64,000 bases of DNA from Cyathus striatus (taxonomy: Eukaryota > Basidiomycota > Agaricomycetes > Agaricales > Nidulariaceae), in NCBI GenBank assembly GCA_025738555.1, contig JAOVFP010000001.1, forward strand, positions 4,464,001 through 4,528,000, in the 5' to 3' direction. Made by a program: the position numbers and the translations under genes. How positions within the stretch are numbered: the first letter of the stretch is position 1; each line of letters starts with the position of its first letter. Positions 22,965-35,432 of this stretch are shown piece after piece. Below the pieces are notes generated by a model that saw only the letters and a list, made by a program, of their open reading frames with translations, was not told the DNA's origin and searched no databases.

Positions 22965-25900
22965 TCATTCCTCCACCTTCACGTGCTGACCACCGTCATC
23001 TCTCAGTCCAACGTTTTGCTCAAGATTTTGCCTCGTTTCTTCCGAGTCTATTGGAACTCCTAGTCGTGATAAGCACCATAAAACTGCTTTGTCCGTCTCT
23101 TCCTGTTGATGCGTCCGCCCAAGCCCGCGGGAGAGTGCACTGCTTAGGATATGAACTGGCGTCAGAATTTTGACATTATCGTCACCCTTGCCCTTTTTCT
23201 TCCGTCCTTCGGTATAGCTATTACCGACCAGACCGTCACGTTTAGCAACTTCTAAACCTCCCTTGACCAGCTTTTCAACAAATTGTTTCGTCAAAATCGC
23301 CATCAGCGCATACGGGCCAAGCTCCATCTCTATTTCACCTCGGCAACTGCCCAATTCATTTATGGGATACGGCACGACTGCATTAGTTATTGGCCTCTCT
23401 CTTCTAAAGTGGGGAAAGTTGAGACCGTTAACAACATCGCGCACACCTAACGTAAGACGAGGATCTGCCAAATTCACGATATCCTCGTTGCACCCCCATG
23501 TACCACTGGACCCAAGATGCACTGGAACGCGGGGGACGTCAGTCAGTACATGCCTGGCATCTAGCGGAGGAAGTTTCATTGTATGTAGTTCCCTTGGTGC
23601 AATCATGCACTCTTGTCCGAATATGCTGTTCGAAATGTTGTGCCCTTTCATTTCCTGTTTGACTTTGGAGTGCGTACCGTCACCTCGGCATTCTTGTTTA
23701 ACAATGTTCGCAGCTACGTGTGCGTAGATATTAAGACCACATATGCGACACCAGCGCTCGCTAGGAACTTTGTCTTCGGTACGTCCTGCATCAACTTCTG
23801 TCTTCATGAGTGTTGCGGTTGACTTATTAGGCACATCAGCTTCTTGAGGAAAATGACCATTCTCTACAAGCCAGATATAAACATCTGCGGTAGATAACGC
23901 AATAAGTCCTTGGTCACTCCCACTTTCGGCTGATTGGGAGTATGATTCCTGAAGTGCTTTTGCGCGCCCCCACTGAATATACGTTATATCATGCGTCACC
24001 TAGTAATCAAACTATGGATATACCTGAATAGCCTTTCTTCTGCCGATTATAAGGTTGTTAAATTCTTTGAGAGAAGAGACGAGTTTATATGGAACGTTGG
24101 CAGATCTCCCTCTTTTCATGTCTGAAATTCAAGTCAATATCTCTCCCCTTTCTAACTCACAATAGGTGGTACCTTGGGTTAAAGGGAACTTGGAGATGAG
24201 GGAAGAGAGCACCTTGTCGTACGCTTGATATATCGGTAAGTAGACAAGTAGGGTACATAAACAAGTCAAGTAATTTACCGGGTATAGTAGAAGCCTTGCT
24301 TTTCTTGAGCCTTTCCAAATCCCCGTTTACACTTTCGCGCAGCGACTGTTGATTTGCCTTCGAGTCCACCACATCCCAGAGAAGCTTAGAACTGATTGGG
24401 ATGAAACCCGTTCGCCTCGGTTGAATCACAGTACGCTTGTCCAGTTCAATGTCGACAACCTGTTCTTCACCAACTACAGCGCTACACATATTTATCGGAT
24501 CAAGCTAACAATGGTGTTTTAAGTTACATTAATATTAATGTATTAATGTGCAGTAAATGGCTTTTAAGGCTCACCTCTACCCAGTGTTCAATGATCGCGC
24601 GTTGATATTGACTGTCTGATACATCACCAGCTACGCCGTTGAAAAGAAGCTCAATTCTCGCAAGGAATGGCTTGCTTGCGAACCCAACAGACACGAAGGG
24701 TGGCTCCTTTGCATTATACCCGATAATCACCTCTCGTTCATTGCCCAACGCACATGTTACTACTACGCCTTGCAAGATAGTAGTTATGTTTTGAGACTAA
24801 GCGATGGTCAGATGTGGCAGAACAAGTAATTCGACAACATACATATGAGGGTGAGTCAACGGATATCATCCATTTATGCGTATAATTGCTTTGTATATCT
24901 AAATATAATTAACCACCGTGAGGGATAAGAAATGAGAAAGCTAACCTTTAGATATGGAAAGACTGCGGTCTATGATAGATAAGCGAGCAGAAAAGTGAAA
25001 CCTACTGCTAGAAGATGTCAGAGTGTGTGGCGTGTCCAAGTCCTTTTGGTGAGTCGGCTTCATCCCCTTACTTGAACTGTCGTGCTTCGTATCAGAGGTT
25101 ATTGACTTTCTAGAACATAACAATGTACTACTAGCTTCCGTAGTAGCCAACCTTGAGATCTCAGAATTATCAGAAACACTTGCTATATTTCTTTGCTGAA
25201 AGCGCATGCGCCATACATTCGAGTGATTTTCAAGGTGCTTGGTTAGTGTAGCGTTGGTTTTAATGGGTATAGAGTCAATATCAACTTCTTCTGAGTTCCA
25301 AACCTTAATGCCCCTTCGAATAGGTTCCTTACCAAGGAATGGAGCCAAGGCAGGCGTATCTTCATGAACTCCGAGCGTACGAGATAGGAAAGTTCCGCTC
25401 GACGAGATACCTGGCACCTGTTCAAAGCCAGCGTTGTCTGTTTTATCGTCGTTTTTGACTTGAGCCTGTGATCCTATTGCCATCTGGAATATACTTCTTA
25501 ATCCAGGAAGAATACCTCCAGAACCGAGCCCAACTTCAATCCCTGCGTCTAAATCTATGCTAGGATCAACCACGGCACAAGTTCTAACACATTCATCATG
25601 AGTGCCCCATTCAAGACTATGAGAAATCCGAGCGTGGTTCAAGAGACCTTGTAATGACGTGAAGGTGGTACGTTCACAGACCGGACACTTTAGAAGGTAG
25701 GCCGGAACATGTGGGCCTCCGTGAAGTGGGACAAAGTCAATCGCGGAAGGTTTGATATACAAAAAGCTGGCTTTGTTGCGAAATAGGGGAGGTTTAGGTT
25801 TTGGTGGAGGTCGAGATAGTTTGGCCTGCTGGAGCGGTATATTTGGAGGAGCTGGGGATTCATGATTATACAGAATATCCAATGGTGCTTCAATAGCCGA

Positions 25901-26178
25901 GAGTGCATCCAAGGCGGCATATTTGAAGGCACCAGAAGTTATATCTTGCTCCTGATCTGTATTACACACCGTGAATTCAAGACGTGTATACCATAATGCT
26001 GGTCCTTCGTACCTTTCTCCAAAGCCTCCTGCAGAGTGGTAGCCCACGTAATTCGAGATTCTAACGTAGTCACCAGGCGCTCTTTTATTTTAATTTCCAA
26101 CTCTAGTTCCGCATTTACGTTTGAGACGGACTGAGATATATTGACATAGTCAACTTTTCGTTTCTTTCGCATGGACAT
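22965..26178 (-). CDS. YEATS-domain chromatin protein with a C2H2 finger
   Basis: Likely subunit of a histone acetyltransferase-type complex. It starts MSMRKKRKVDYVNISQSVSN, then a coiled coil (IKIKERLVTTLESRITWATT). Exon 2 carries a C2H2 finger, CPVCERTTFTSLQGLLNHAR followed by ISH. The YEATS domain is split by introns: SNYTHKWMISVDSPSY; then EREVIIGYNAKEPPFVSVGF with ASKPFLARIELLFNG; then VVDIELDKRTVIQPR. The THKWM opening and the PPF...G...PF.ARIELLF core are YEATS hallmarks. The C-terminal exon has RWCRICGLNIYAH and a helical part (LTPVHILSSALSRGL), which recalls YEATS2 more than Taf14 or Yaf9. It ends GGQHVKVEE. I cannot tell which complex it joins. Confidence 0.72.
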
Positions 26179-26601
26179 GCGATGGTGAGTGATAGAATAA
26201 TAATGTGATAGTTGTAGCGGTGAGCCAAGTACGCTCGCTATAATTACTTCATTTACATAAAATTACTGTATTTATATTTATTGGAAGAAGTTGGCACTTT
26301 AGCGCTTACTACTTCCTACTTACTACATACTTAATTTTCGTTCCAGTACACAAACTTTTGAACAACTTTTGAATCAGAATAACTTCACAGCATATGTAAT
26401 AAGTAGGTACTTTATTTGAACAATCTATTGAACGCGAAAATGAATGAATGCGGCTCTAGCTCTATTGACACAATATTACTAGGATAACTAATGTAGGACA
26501 TAACCAAAAAAGAGATCTGGCTGAGATACAGTCAAGATTCAGTAGAAGGGTATCGCAAATGGGTATATGTGAGAATCAAGTTCTAAAATTAATAGCTTCC
26601 T
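26179..26601. other. Intergenic, no gene seen
   Basis: AT-rich interval between the YEATS start and the stop of the first zinc-finger gene. It must contain the YEATS promoter. No motif stands out. Confidence 0.4.
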
Positions 26602-28086
26602 TTAGGATTGAAAAGAAGTGGACGACGGCAGCTCTGGTGCTTTGCATGTTTTCATGTGTCTCGTGTGGACACTCTGCGTAGTGGACATGCGTTGGCACTT
26701 AACGCATTGAAATGGCTTGACGCCCAAATGAACGTTACGATGATCTGTAAACGGAGAGGATTAGATCATTGATTACTAAGGCGCATCTTAGACTACTCAC
26801 TTTTTAAGTTATGATTGGTGGTAAATGACTGGGAGCAAAGGTCGCATTGAAATCTGGCTTGCTTGGTTCGTCTCGCCTCAGCAGCCTTTATGCCTGCTAG
26901 GGAAGCAACTCGGCGTAAAGGTTGTTGGTATTCGTTATACTCTGGATCTGCTTCAGACGTCCCATGAAAGCAAAACGTCGGAGATGATGAATCTTGCGTG
27001 CGACCTTGGGAGAAGCTATGCCTGCGTCGTACAGGGTCTGACCCTGGAAACTCTCTTTGTGGAACTGTAAGCAAGTCGCATGTTGCTGGGGGAAGCTGAG
27101 AGGGAGGAGTAACGGGAGAGCGAGAGTATGGACTATGGCGCCTTGTCGAAGGAGATGGACTTGAAGCATTTCGGATATGAGCTCGACCGCGGATTGAAGG
27201 CGCAGATATATCATTTCCAACACCCCCAAACGAATGACCTCGAGGTCTTCCCATAACTAATCCGCTGGTGCCAGAGTTCACCCCGAGCGACATATCAGAA
27301 GACGGAAGGCTGATAGCAAGTGAATGTGTAGTTTCTGAGTCGGGAGATAGGCTGATCCAAGGAGAAGATGGAGATGGGACATGTTCTGAATTGGCATAAT
27401 GAATGTTAGCCCCGTAGGTCTCTGGGGACAACAAGGAAGACGAATCATCTTCAGGTTGTGCATCGATGGCTTCAAGATTTATAAATGAAGATAAATCGAA
27501 ATCTCGGAAATCTGATTCACTGTAGGGTAGAGAATCTACAGGTGAAGGAGGGATAGGGAGACGATGCTCAGTAAAGTTCATTTCGTAGAGGCTCTCCTGT
27601 CCCTGGGATTGTTGATGGGCAAACAAGAACTGGTTCTTCTGTGAATATTCCACCGGGCTATCGCGCAATGTTATGCCGTCAAATTTTGACGTAAGTAAAA
27701 GCGGGCTGGGCGATGACTGTGCTGACGAGTTCGTGGAGTTTGAGTGATCATCGCATACGGGAGACTGATAGCCAGACGTGTCGTGATCAAATCCTTAACA
27801 CATCATTCTCAGCAGTCAGCGTCCGAATTGTACCACACAAGGCATTGAGCATACCCATTCCATCAAGCATGTTGGGCGATGTCGGACTAGTTGAAGGAGT
27901 ACTTGAACTAGCATCTCGGTAGCCCCTGCTATAACAAGAGAAGTACATTAGCAGATGAAGACATAGTAGTGTAGCACGCGCTTACAACATAGAATAATGG
28001 TCGATGACACCAACCGAGTCGGTGGGTGGGAGAATGGTTATGGCAATCCCAGAACTGGACGGGTGTGCTTCAGCGGGAGTATGCAT
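26602..28086 (-). CDS. C2H2 zinc-finger transcription factor 1
   Basis: The start MHTPAEAHPSSSGIAITILP leads by splicing to RGYRDASSSTPSTSPTSPNM, then GFDHDTSGYQSPVCDDH and a long Ser/Pro-rich, probably disordered exon. Basic text EARRTKQARFQ precedes the first finger, CDLCSQSFTTNHNLKNHRNVH, which spans an intron (about 26755-26802). A second finger-like motif has CVKCQRMSTTQSVHTRHMKTC. The protein ends ELPSSTSFQS. The second finger ends in Cys rather than His (C2HC). It is the first of three C2H2 genes in the same orientation. Target genes are unknown. Confidence 0.8.
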
Positions 28087-29847
28087 GTTCTTGAGTGATA
28101 GTGTTGTTGGGGGAGATTGAACTGGGCGTCGACTAGTTTATATAAAGGACTCGAAAGCGAGTGCTGTTAAAAGTGGCTGTGCGCGTAGACATGTCGAAGT
28201 AGCGAAAGGAGGGAATGAGGTTCCAAAATAGAAATGGGTCTGAGAAGGCGACGGCTGTGAATCACGATAACGTGCAAATCCGTGATGAAAGGGCACGCCG
28301 GCGCTTTCGAAGCCAAAAGGGCGCCAGTGAGGAACACGTTCATGCATCGAATATTGAATATGAACATTTGAAGAACTGCGTGTCGACTAGGCAAAGTAAT
28401 ACCAGAGACACAGCATTGGCGGGAAGGCATGAGGCTCGCATAGGGTGGACGAGATGGGATGAGATGAGGGCAACGTGTGATGCTCATTGTTTTCTAAGAA
28501 TCTCAACAGCTTGCATAACATGCAACAACCACAGCCTCGAGTCATGTTACCCTCCATCTCATTCTTATCTCTGTCAATATCTGCCACATTATGTAGCCCT
28601 CTATTATCAGCCATCGCTTCCCTACTCTCTGCACGCTGCACCTGTGCACTTACACTGCCCCCAGTTACCTCGGACTTTTTGCACATGTACTTATATTCTG
28701 ATGGAACTCTTTCCCCAAGTCACCTGTCCCAAATCCTTCTACTTGCACTGCTGCTTCCCCATCTTTCTTTCAAAAGTCTGCTGGTTTAGCTACATGGGCT
28801 ATGGTCAAGGCCGTGCACTTTTGTCCTGTGCCTTACGAGATACCTCATCTTCAGTTTGCTTCAGTAAGAACATACGGAAACCTGGAGAAATTTATCATAG
28901 GACCAAGGACACTACTCCAAGGCACGCTCCACGGAGGAACAGCTGGATTCATATGTACCAACTAATTTAATCTGCACTGTTCAGCGATACGGCAGCACCA
29001 AGCAGTGCGACCCCTTGAGACCATTTTGCATTACAAACTGACAATAAGATTATTTACAGGAAGTATGTACATAAGTTATACAAACGTCGAGCTTTGAGAA
29101 TCGTTCGATTAAACCTTGAGCTTGAACGTTTGAACATTTGCCTCCTTGCTTACCTCTATAATCCATATTATTGCCCCCCTTTTATAATTTCGTGCTCAAT
29201 CTCACCACATTATAGACCTACGACTTCGAACTGACATGTAGAACGAAAGTATTTGGATACTTATGGAAAACATGGTTCACGATGGCAGAACGTCGCAAAG
29301 CTGGTGCATGAGGCGCAGGTTGCAGCAGCCAGCAGCCACTTTGTTCATTGCTTTAAATTGCTCACTTACAACACCGTTGAATCATTCTCAGCGTAAGTTG
29401 TCTACAACTGATCCAGGCAGTCTCCTACAGTATGACTACAGGTTAATACCAAAATAGTAGTTTAAAACGCGTCGCAGTAGAGAAGTAGAGAACGAAAAGC
29501 GAATGCGACAAGAATGCGGCGTAGAACGAAAGTACAAGTACCTAGATGAGATGCAATGAAAGGGGTATGGCTACAGATAACAGAATAGGACCTGGGTATA
29601 ATAAAAGGTAAAGTAGCCTGAAAATGTAACGAAAGTCCAAAGAGTAACAGTAAGGAATGAAAACACCACGACAATCAAAGCGAAAACACAAGTGATGTTA
29701 ATATACAGGCAGTATGCAACGAAGAGGAAGACAGAAAAACAATGTCTAAAGAACAGATCAGGCGCAAAGTGTAGGCCTACCAGTAAAAATACACAAGCAA
29801 ATACATACTTAGTAGATGCGTAATTCCTGCTAAAACAGATAGAACTG
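28087..29847. other. Long intergenic region, no gene supported
   Basis: A 1.76-kb gap upstream of zinc-finger gene 1. The open stretch 28215-28970 on the plus strand has no family resemblance, biased amino acids and no good splice context, so I treat it as chance. Long upstream regions are usual for regulated fungal transcription factors. Confidence 0.4.
28137..28146 (-). promoter_or_regulatory. Candidate TATA box of zinc-finger gene 1
   Basis: TTTATATAAA, palindromic, 51 bp upstream of the ATG at 28086. Sequence and distance fit a core promoter. Confidence 0.4.
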
Positions 29848-31276
29848 TCAATTTCCGGAGGGACTGTTACCTTTGGCTATGGAACAGGAATTACGATGCC
29901 GTCTCATTACATGACGAGTTCCGAATCCCCGGCCGCATTCACATTTGTGATCCTTGATATTATAATGGGAATTCATATGGTCTAGGGAAGTTGGTTAGAT
30001 AGGCTTTTCTTTCATAAGTCATTAAGAAAGGCATACGGTTGAGATTTTGTTTAGTTGTGAAATCTGCACCACATTTACAGCATTTAAATAGAGCTGCCTT
30101 TCTTCTCCGCTTGATCATGGCTTGAGAAACAGCATCTGCGGCGACCTTGGAGCGCACAGGCACGTAAGATGTAGCCGTATAATCCTCATGCTGTAGTTCA
30201 TGAATCTTGGTGTTTCTTGTATCGGTCCTATACATGATAGCATGTGTCTGTCTGACTGGGATAGTAACAGATGGAATAGAAGGACGTCGTGTGGAAACAG
30301 AAATGGGTATGGTCGGGCCGGGGTCGTACTCCGAATGTTTGATCCGCCTTGAATTGCTTGACACAATGTTTTGCGCTGGTAGTACTGAGTCTAGTCCAGT
30401 GATCGTCGGTGGGAAGAGGTTAGGATATAATGAAGATTCCACGCCACGTTCTTGGCCCCCGAAGTGAGCCATATTCGATACATTGCCTATGGAGGGTGAA
30501 CTGTCCGCACGAGAACGCGATCCAACGCGAAGACCACTGGAATCATCGTTAATAGCTGCATTCGACGGAGAGGGGCTAATAGAACGAGAAGTCCTATTGC
30601 GAGTATCCATAGTTCTAGGGAAAGAGAAGACGCTAGACATTCTGTCTCTGTCATCATCTCCAATGACAGCTGAACCTGACGTTGAAGAGTCTGAACTTGA
30701 AACAGAAGACAACGGGGAAGTATTTGAACTATCATAAGTGGTAAGAACAGAGAAGTCACATGGTGGAAATCCAAGGCCATCGAAGATATATCTAAAATTC
30801 CGTTCAGAAGATAGAAGATAGTCAGGTCATTAAAGCGGGGGGTCTGAGGACTAAACTAACTGTGAGGTATCTTGTGAAAGAGGGTCGCAAATAAAATCGG
30901 ATGTCAGAAAGTTCGGGAATTGTTCGTGTTCCAAGATACCAAACGTAGTAACGTTATCAGGTCCATGGATTACACCAAAAGACAAATCATCAGGAAAGTT
31001 TGAAGTGAGGCCACTTGCAGGGTAAGTTGGGGATGGAAAAAATGCTGCAAGGCATGAGTTAATGATGAGCGCTGAGTGGATGAACACAACTCTCCACGTA
31101 CGGTTATAGAATGAAGTAGGAAGGGGGCTGTCCGGAGTTGGGGGAAGCAAAGGAGACCGATAACTGTTCCAAGTTGAATCAGGACTTTCCTGTGTGAACT
31201 CTGGAGTGTTCGAAGTAAGCGAAACTTTAGTAATAATTTTAATCGGTTTGTTTTTCGAATCGGAATAGATGGACAT
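29848..31276 (-). CDS. C2H2 zinc-finger transcription factor 2
   Basis: It starts MSIYSDSKNKPIKIITKVSL, followed by Pro/Ser-rich exons (LLPPTPDSPLPTSF; PSPTYPASGLTSNFPDDL; FDGLGFPPCDFSVLTTYD). The long exon is Ser-rich (MSSVSSSDSSTSGSAVIGDD), ends in the basic MIKRRRKAALFK and enters the finger CCKCGADFTTKQNLN. After an intron comes HMNSHYNIKDHKCECGRGFG and TRHVMRRHRNSC. The second finger has CEC spacing rather than CxxC and ends in Cys. The layout (disordered N-terminus, basic patch, split C-terminal fingers) is the same as in the neighbouring gene, which suggests an old tandem duplication. The C-terminus could end at SPSGN or continue through one more intron. Confidence 0.77.
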
Positions 31277-32092
31277 GGCGAAGAGAGATGTCCTGGCGAA
31301 AATGCAGATAGTTTGTCATATCTTATAAGTATAATATTTCTCTAGCTGTTGACTCCAAGCTGTTGAGCTGTTATACAGCAAAGTTCTACGGAAAGAAACT
31401 GTCATTGACCTCTAAGGAGACAGTGAGGGAAGGCTGTTAGAATTTACTAGGATTGCAAGTCACCTGATCGATATCGCCCGGCTGCGCAGTGCGCACGTAC
31501 TTCCCTGTTCTTACCAGTTCTTACTTCATTTACTTATTTCAAATATTCAATGTTCACCCTAATTTATTGTTGCATCTGAGAAGTCAGATCGATGCAAAGT
31601 GCTTGCTTAGGAAAAGTAGCATGTAATCGTTATTACTGTCTTCAATATTGTTCAACGGAAGTTATTAGTTATGGCCTGGCATGGGTCGATCACCAAATAT
31701 ATCCGATTTCCCGTGGAGGTTAACGTTCGTTAGTGGTTCATTACGAGCTGAAAAGGTTCACCGTAACCGGCATTCAGGTATGGATGCAATCCGGTCTCGA
31801 AGACCCCATGGCCAAACAACAGCGATTAACAGCTGAACTTAATTCTCGACAACCTTACAAAGCTTCTTGCTCAAATACTGAGTCACTCAAGAGTCACTTT
31901 TACAGTTTTTATATAACTTGGTCAAAATTAGGCGTGACGAAAAGGTAATACATAGATATAGTACCGCTCCTGAACGATAATACATGAAAGGCATGCGCAT
32001 GTACAGGATGCGGAGGCGAACCAATCACCAAAATATAATGATAAAAAATAAGAACATGGAAGAGCGCCGAGAACAGTTTTCCAATAATACTT
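31277..32092. other. Intergenic, palindromic motif, no gene seen
   Basis: Promoter side of zinc-finger gene 2. It contains GCTGCGCAGTGCGCAC at 31481-31496, which recurs in reverse orientation at 37378-37393. Otherwise nothing is recognisable. Confidence 0.4.
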
Positions 32093-33124
32093 TCATGAAC
32101 ATCTTCTCTTTTTCTTGCACGATTTCTCATGTCGTATCCTAGCGTCCACCCGGGACAGAATATCTCTACATCGCATGCAAAATCTTCTTTTGGTTTCATC
32201 GGTTTCAGCAAAGATCTCCTCTGCAGTTTTAGCATTATGCACAGTTTCTTGATGTCGCCTTTTGTCTCCATCCCTGCTGAAGGTTTCCTGGCACTGATCA
32301 CAGAATATATCGTTTTGTCTACTGGGGGGCTTCCTTCCTCGACGGCTTTCTACAACTTGACGTCTGCGTTTGGGTGCACTTCGACTCGGAGGCTTCCACT
32401 CGTGGTCATTATCATCATCACCATCGCTATCTATCTCGCTGGCTGGGCGAGACTGTTTTTGGCGACGACGCGAAGAAGTTCCAGGGTTGTTTACTTCGTT
32501 TTCTCTTGCGTGCCTGACGTTCACTGATAGTATTGTTGTACGTGATAGCAGAGACTGTTGGTCGCATGCTGATACCGGCCTCGTGGGTATGTCGATGGGC
32601 TGCATGAATCGGTTCATCTCTAATACCTTGGGTACACTAGAAGCTCTGCAGCTTCCTCGAATGGAAGAGAAAGGATGTGGGTGATCGGCATTCTCGCAAG
32701 CTGACGACGAGCTGACGATAAGTTGTGAAATTTCCATGTCTTCAATGGATATGTACTGCGACATAGAAGGTGACAATCCTAGATGGTCGTCGTCCGGAGA
32801 GCTGGTACATGTGCTAGCAGGGTATGAGATTGGAGAATCCTGGATAACAGATAGTTAGACATGCTCGCGTGGTTGTAGAGGATCGCAAACCTCAAAAGTA
32901 TGATGGTCGCTTTCTAATGAGAAGTCGTCTTGGAATAAACCTCCAGTGTAAGGGTACGAAGGATCCTGGACTAGGGGGTCGAGTTCCGGCACTGGCTCGT
33001 AAATGAAATGTCCTCCGAGGAAATTCATGGTCTTGTCCAAAGGATCAATGACAGATAATAACGAGTCGTCTAGATAATCAGGGAGGGAAGTCGGATAATC
33101 GTAACGGGGATATGAAGTGTCCAT
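32093..33124 (-). CDS. C2H2-type zinc-finger protein 3
   Basis: Two exons. Exon 1 starts MDTSYPRYDYPTSLPDYLDD and ends SDHHTFE. A 51-nt intron leads to DSPISYPASTCTSSPDDD. After a Ser-rich middle there is a basic, acidic-spotted segment (RRRQKQSRPASEIDSDGDDD; RSAPKRRRQVVESRRGRK). Then comes a finger, FCDQCQETFSRDGDKRRHQE followed by TVH, and a second, FCMRCRDILSRVDARIRHEK followed by SC. It ends KKKRRCS. It shares architecture and orientation with the two preceding zinc-finger genes. Confidence 0.78.
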
Positions 33125-34157
33125 GGGAGAGCCTGGAGAGGAGGGGTTGATGCACCTTCCAAGAGCTTCATTTGGTATTCTTTTTAACTGAGGACGCCTT
33201 TGTTCTGCTGGAAGCTACAGCGACAAGCGCCTATCACGGTGTGGGCGCATAGGCATAATATCATTCGGCTGAATGGGGACGCTCCGTGTTTAGAATAAAT
33301 GTCCACACACAAATTCGACGACGACAAGGTTGCATAATTGTTTGGTATCGGATTTGTATCGGATACTTGCAAATTACTGAGGCAGTAGCGAAGTAGTATC
33401 GCGAATGCTGGCATTGGGTAGCTTGGCCTCCTTGTGGAAGTAATTGTATGTTATCAGTGGCAATCTAAAGAACAAAAGAAAGGAGATGAGATATGGTGGG
33501 GCTGGAACGGCATAGCGACAGAATTTACAAGAAGTAGATGTTGTGTACCTGAACTGGACATGAGAGCCTCGTGCCGATGGGTGAATAGGCGAGAGGATCT
33601 ATGATAGACAAGACGTAAGATGATGGAGGCGACAAACACTGAGCCATATTGGAAGTTGGAGTGTGGATCAGAATTGAGGGAACAAAAGAGACGGTTGACG
33701 TGATGAGTAGGAAGTGGGTGCTAGTAGGTGCTGGTGGATGTAGTAGGTAAGAGAGAATGATAGAAGATGTAGACGTATCATTTTACTATAGATCTACCTA
33801 TAAATAGAAGAGACTACGCGAGAAATACGCGTACTGCTTGCTGCGAGATGTCTAATAGAAGTGGGACGGATCCCGCATAGTGGTGGAGGCAATCTGCACG
33901 GCAGTGGCAGGATCACGAGCAAGGCAGGAGAGAGGGCTGCGGTAGATGAGTGGGGAATGTGATACGAGAGAGGGACGTGAAGAGACGCGGTGCTCAACCT
34001 AGCTTGGACGCGTCGCTCCATACTCCCGCCATTCTTCCTCTTCTTCCTCTCCTCTTCCTCTCTTCTTCGATTCTCTCTTCCCATTTCATCCCACTCTTCT
34101 GCACTCTTAAGCCCTGCCCTTTTCCTCTCCTCCTCCATCCTCCCTTCCTTCTCACCC
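33125..34157. other. Intergenic, no gene seen
   Basis: Divergent interval between zinc-finger gene 3 and the secreted-protein gene. A TATAAATAG string lies at about 33800. The right end (34020-34150) is a long CT-rich leader before the ATG at 34158. The minus-strand open stretch there is the complement of this CT bias, not a gene. Confidence 0.45.
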
Positions 34158-35432
34158 ATGTTCTTTACGCCCCACCTTCTCTTGGCTCTCTTCGCCGCCG
34201 TCTCTCTCGCCTCTCGCATTCCAAACGCTACTGCTGCCGACCTCAACCCACCCTTGTCTGTCGTCCATAACTATCTCCATCTTAGAGCACCTGCCATTCC
34301 ACAGAGCCAGGAGCTGGCCCTTACCAACGCTGAGCGTCTCCGAGCCGGTCTTCCTCTGCGAAAGCCTGCCCCCAGGCGTCCCATCGCAAGTGTGTCCCGG
34401 CTGATTTCCTTCTTCATCTTCACACCCGCTAACACCACCCATTTCAAAGGGCAGGTCGCCAGCTCTGCCGCACCGCTTGCAACTCCCGCGGCGGTCTACC
34501 CAGCAGCCATCCCTGCCACTTCCAAATAGTAAGCATATATGCGCACACCTGATCTATGGACGCGAACCATCATTCACTTCCTTCCACATAACAGTGATCG
34601 CGGTTTCCTACAGATGCTCGACGCCGAGTCCGGCAATGTAATAGGCTTCGTTAGCCGCGTCTTCAATCAATACGGCCAGTACGGGGCTATCGCCAAGGAT
34701 TACGACCGCCTTCTAGTTTTCATAAATCTCGCAGAGGCAGAGTCTGAGACCACGGATATTATTACAGCGGTACGACCTGTTTAACTGTAACCACATTCCC
34801 CAGCGATCCTCTCATACCGCATTAGAATGGCCCGGACGTAAACTTTCCCTCCTTTGGTCCCATTACGGGTGCAAGCAGTGCTTCATTCGACCTAGAAGTC
34901 GAAAGTTCAAAGTAAGGATTTTCTCCTGTACTATAAGAGCCAGAACTTGCTCAACTCTCGTAGCTATGCGCACATTGGCGGGCTGCGCAGCACCGAGAAA
35001 GGATCCGGACCAGTGATCCAAGCCAACTCTTTCACTGCCGCAACTGGAATCTCGAAAACCGCGGAAAGCATGGTGGTACGTGAAGCAACAAATCTATGAA
35101 AGGTTTGGAGATTAACCATTGCGGGATGACGTGACGCCAGTGGTCTTACGACAGCGAAACGGGCTTTTTATCTGCGCATTGGATCAACACGGATTTGACG
35201 CGGCCAACATTGCATTTAGGCCGAGTCCAAGGCAAGTACTGCACGTGGTTTGCTGCTGAAGTGCTGACGACACAGCTTGTGTCGTGCAGAGGTGTTGGTT
35301 GTGACGGGCGATCGCGACGCCTTTGTGGGTACTTACGGGGCTGCAGAGTGGATTGTGAGTCGGGTGCATAGCGTGAATTGCTATAGACTGACTGGGCTGC
35401 TGGAACAGGTGCTGCAGTTCGTTCCTTTGTAG
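34158..35432 (+). CDS. Secreted protein of a basidiomycete family, function unknown
   Basis: The signal peptide MFFTPHLLLALFAAVSLASR is followed by a short basic pro-like segment (NAERLRAGLPLRKPAPRRP). Splicing joins QVASSAAPLATPAAVYP to YDRGFLQMLDAESGNVIGFV, then SRVFNQYGQYGAIAKDYDRL, NGPDVNFPSFGPITG, NYAHIGGLRSTEKGSGPVIQ and SFTAATGISKTAESMVWSYD. SAHWINTDLTRPTLHLGRVQ and EVLVVTGDRDAFVGTYGAAE follow, and the end is WIVLQFVPL. I recognise this pattern as common in mushroom genomes but know no function. The intron beginning at about 35231 has a GC donor (AG|GCAAGT). All joins keep frame. Confidence 0.78.

Noticed and set aside
28215..28970. 251-codon open stretch on the plus strand
   Set aside because: No family resemblance, odd composition, overlaps the upstream region of a well-supported minus-strand gene.
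33794..34246. 150-codon Arg/Glu-rich open stretch on the minus strand
   Set aside because: It is the complement of a CT-rich leader and signal-peptide exon of the plus-strand secreted gene.
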